DNA of 64,000 nt from Streptomyces seoulensis (GTDB lineage Bacteria; Actinomycetota; Actinomycetes; Streptomycetales; Streptomycetaceae). The notes below the pieces were generated by a model. It searched no databases and was not told the DNA's origin. It saw only the letters and a program-made list of their open reading frames with translations. Of the stretch, positions 63,150 to 64,000 are shown piece after piece (position 1 is the first letter of the stretch; each line of letters opens with the position of its first letter). Both the position numbers and the translations under genes were made by a program. The DNA is taken from the NCBI GenBank assembly GCA_013364255.1, contig CP054936.1, positions 1,302,001 through 1,366,000 on the forward strand, given 5' to 3'.

Positions 63150-64000
63150 TCAGATCAGGTGGGCGCGCTTGTAGAACGCGAGGGCGGGCCGGGTGAGCAG
63201 CCGGGCGGAGGCGAGGAAGCTCATCAGCCCCGAACAGCTCGACCGCATCATCGACTTGTGGTGCTGGTTGGCCTTCGCCTCGGCGATGGCGCGGGCGCTG
63301 TCGAGCCCGGCGTTGGCGTACACCTTCTTGTTCACCATGCTGGTGACGATGACGTAGGAGGCGACGGCGATCACGAAGGCGTGGATCTGCCGGCGCACCC
63401 AGCCCGCCTTCTCCAGGCGCTGGAGCGTCTCCTCACGGGCGAACTTCATGTGCCGCGATTCCTCGACGACGTGGATGTTGTTGATGGTGCGCACGAACGG
63501 CACCACCCGCTCGTCGCGCATCCAGTCGCGCTGCATCACGTCGAGCACCTCCTCGGCCACCAGGATGGCGGCGTAGGCGGCCTCGCCGAAGGCGACCGTC
63601 TTGAAGGCGCGGCCCAGTTCGACGGCGGCCCGGCGCGGCCGATACGCCGGCGCGCCCAGCTTCTTGGCGCCGCGGGCGAACATGATGGAGTGCCGGCACT
63701 CGTCGGCGACCTCGGTCAGCGCCCACTGGAACTCGGGGTCGGTGGGGTCCTTGGCGTAGATGTCCCGCAGCACCAGCTGCTGGAGGATCATCTCGAACCA
63801 GATGCCGGTGCTGGCCACCGAGGCGGCCTCCTGCCGGGTCAGCTCCTTGCGCTGCGCCTCGGTCATCTCGTCCCAGTACGCGGTGCCGTAGAGCGTGCTC
63901 CACTCCGGGCTCGCGCCGTGGTAGCCCTTGTCGAGCGGCGTCTCCCAGTCGACCTCCGCCTGCGGGTCGTAGGAGAGCGTCGCCGAGGAGTCGAGCAGGC
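63150..64000 (-). CDS. AurF-like diiron oxygenase (5' end beyond the window)
   Basis: The frame is open to base 64000, so about 282 C-terminal codons are visible; the start lies outside. The ferritin-like four-helix core shows FEMILQQLVLRDIY, VADECRHSIMFARGA, VAEEVLDVMQRDWM and HVVEESRHMKFAREET, with ExxH pairs that coordinate the two irons, as in p-aminobenzoate N-oxygenase AurF and related acyl or aryl oxygenases. Stop 15 bp before the FprB-like gene. Substrate unknown. Confidence 0.88.
   Translation of the reverse strand, partial: LLDSSATLSYDPQAEVDWETPLDKGYHGASPEWSTLYGTAYWDEMTEAQRKELTRQEAASVASTGIWFEMILQQLVLRDIYAKDPTDPEFQWALTEVADECRHSIMFARGAKKLGAPAYRPRRAAVELGRAFKTVAFGEAAYAAILVAEEVLDVMQRDWMRDERVVPFVRTINNIHVVEESRHMKFAREETLQRLEKAGWVRRQIHAFVIAVASYVIVTSMVNKKVYANAGLDSARAIAEAKANQHHKSMMRSSCSGLMSFLASARLLTRPALAFYKRAHLI

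Overview
The window is chromosomal DNA from a high-GC actinomycete, almost certainly a Streptomyces. GC-rich third codon positions, GTG and TTG starts, mycothiol-type enzymes, AccE-type acyl-CoA carboxylase, FprB-type reductase and cysteine-attenuator leader peptides all point that way. No IS element, integrase, CRISPR array or rRNA is visible. The only RNA gene is an initiator tRNA-fMet at 61.3 kb.

Layout. 0-6 kb: the 3' end of a TPR-bearing regulator, then a metal/B12 block. It holds a NiCoT transporter with a candidate Nur box, a cobalamin riboswitch before a [2Fe-2S] thioredoxin-fold protein, a 3-hydroxyisobutyryl-CoA hydrolase, and a second cobalamin riboswitch before cbtB-cbtA. 6-10 kb: sulfur metabolism, with metY-metX on the minus strand behind one cysteine leader peptide and a DUF1684 gene on the plus strand behind another. 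10-13 kb: a pseudo-phosphatase and a GntR, AGMO-like, lysoplasmalogenase operon that looks like ether-lipid turnover. 13.2-17.2 kb: a decayed sugar ABC/GH43 locus with at least three lesions. 17.3-22 kb: 3-hydroxybutyrate dehydrogenase divergent from a secreted PHB-depolymerase-like esterase, then pyruvate oxidase. 22-26 kb: lipoprotein, GNAT, a crcB-DUF190-crcB fluoride-export operon with a candidate fluoride riboswitch, and a GAF/PP2C phosphatase. 26-29 kb: TetR, two SDRs (the second very like 20-beta-hydroxysteroid dehydrogenase) and another TetR.

29.2-48.2 kb is the most coherent system: an arabinofuranose-polymer utilisation regulon. It contains an aldose 1-epimerase, a LacI regulator, a YtfQRT/YjfF-like furanose ABC transporter, a secreted GH127 beta-L-arabinofuranosidase, a PA14-GH2 enzyme, a GH54 alpha-L-arabinofuranosidase with two ricin-type CBM13 domains, a secreted GH43 arabinan-active enzyme and a second, paralogous LacI regulator. 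Five similar pseudo-palindromes with a central ACGTTG/TCGTTG core lie in front of five of these units and look like the shared operator.

48-64 kb: a mycothiol-dependent isomerase-like protein, a TetR/DHA2 efflux pair with several operators, a MarR/MFS-UspA fusion pair, a TetR-controlled acyl-CoA carboxylase operon (pccB-accE-accA) with a perfect 17-bp operator, a hydrolase remnant, an MFS transporter, an oxidoreductase remnant, tRNA-fMet, an FprB-like ferredoxin/ferredoxin reductase and the start-truncated end of an AurF-like diiron oxygenase. All functional calls come from reading sequence and motifs; no database search was run.
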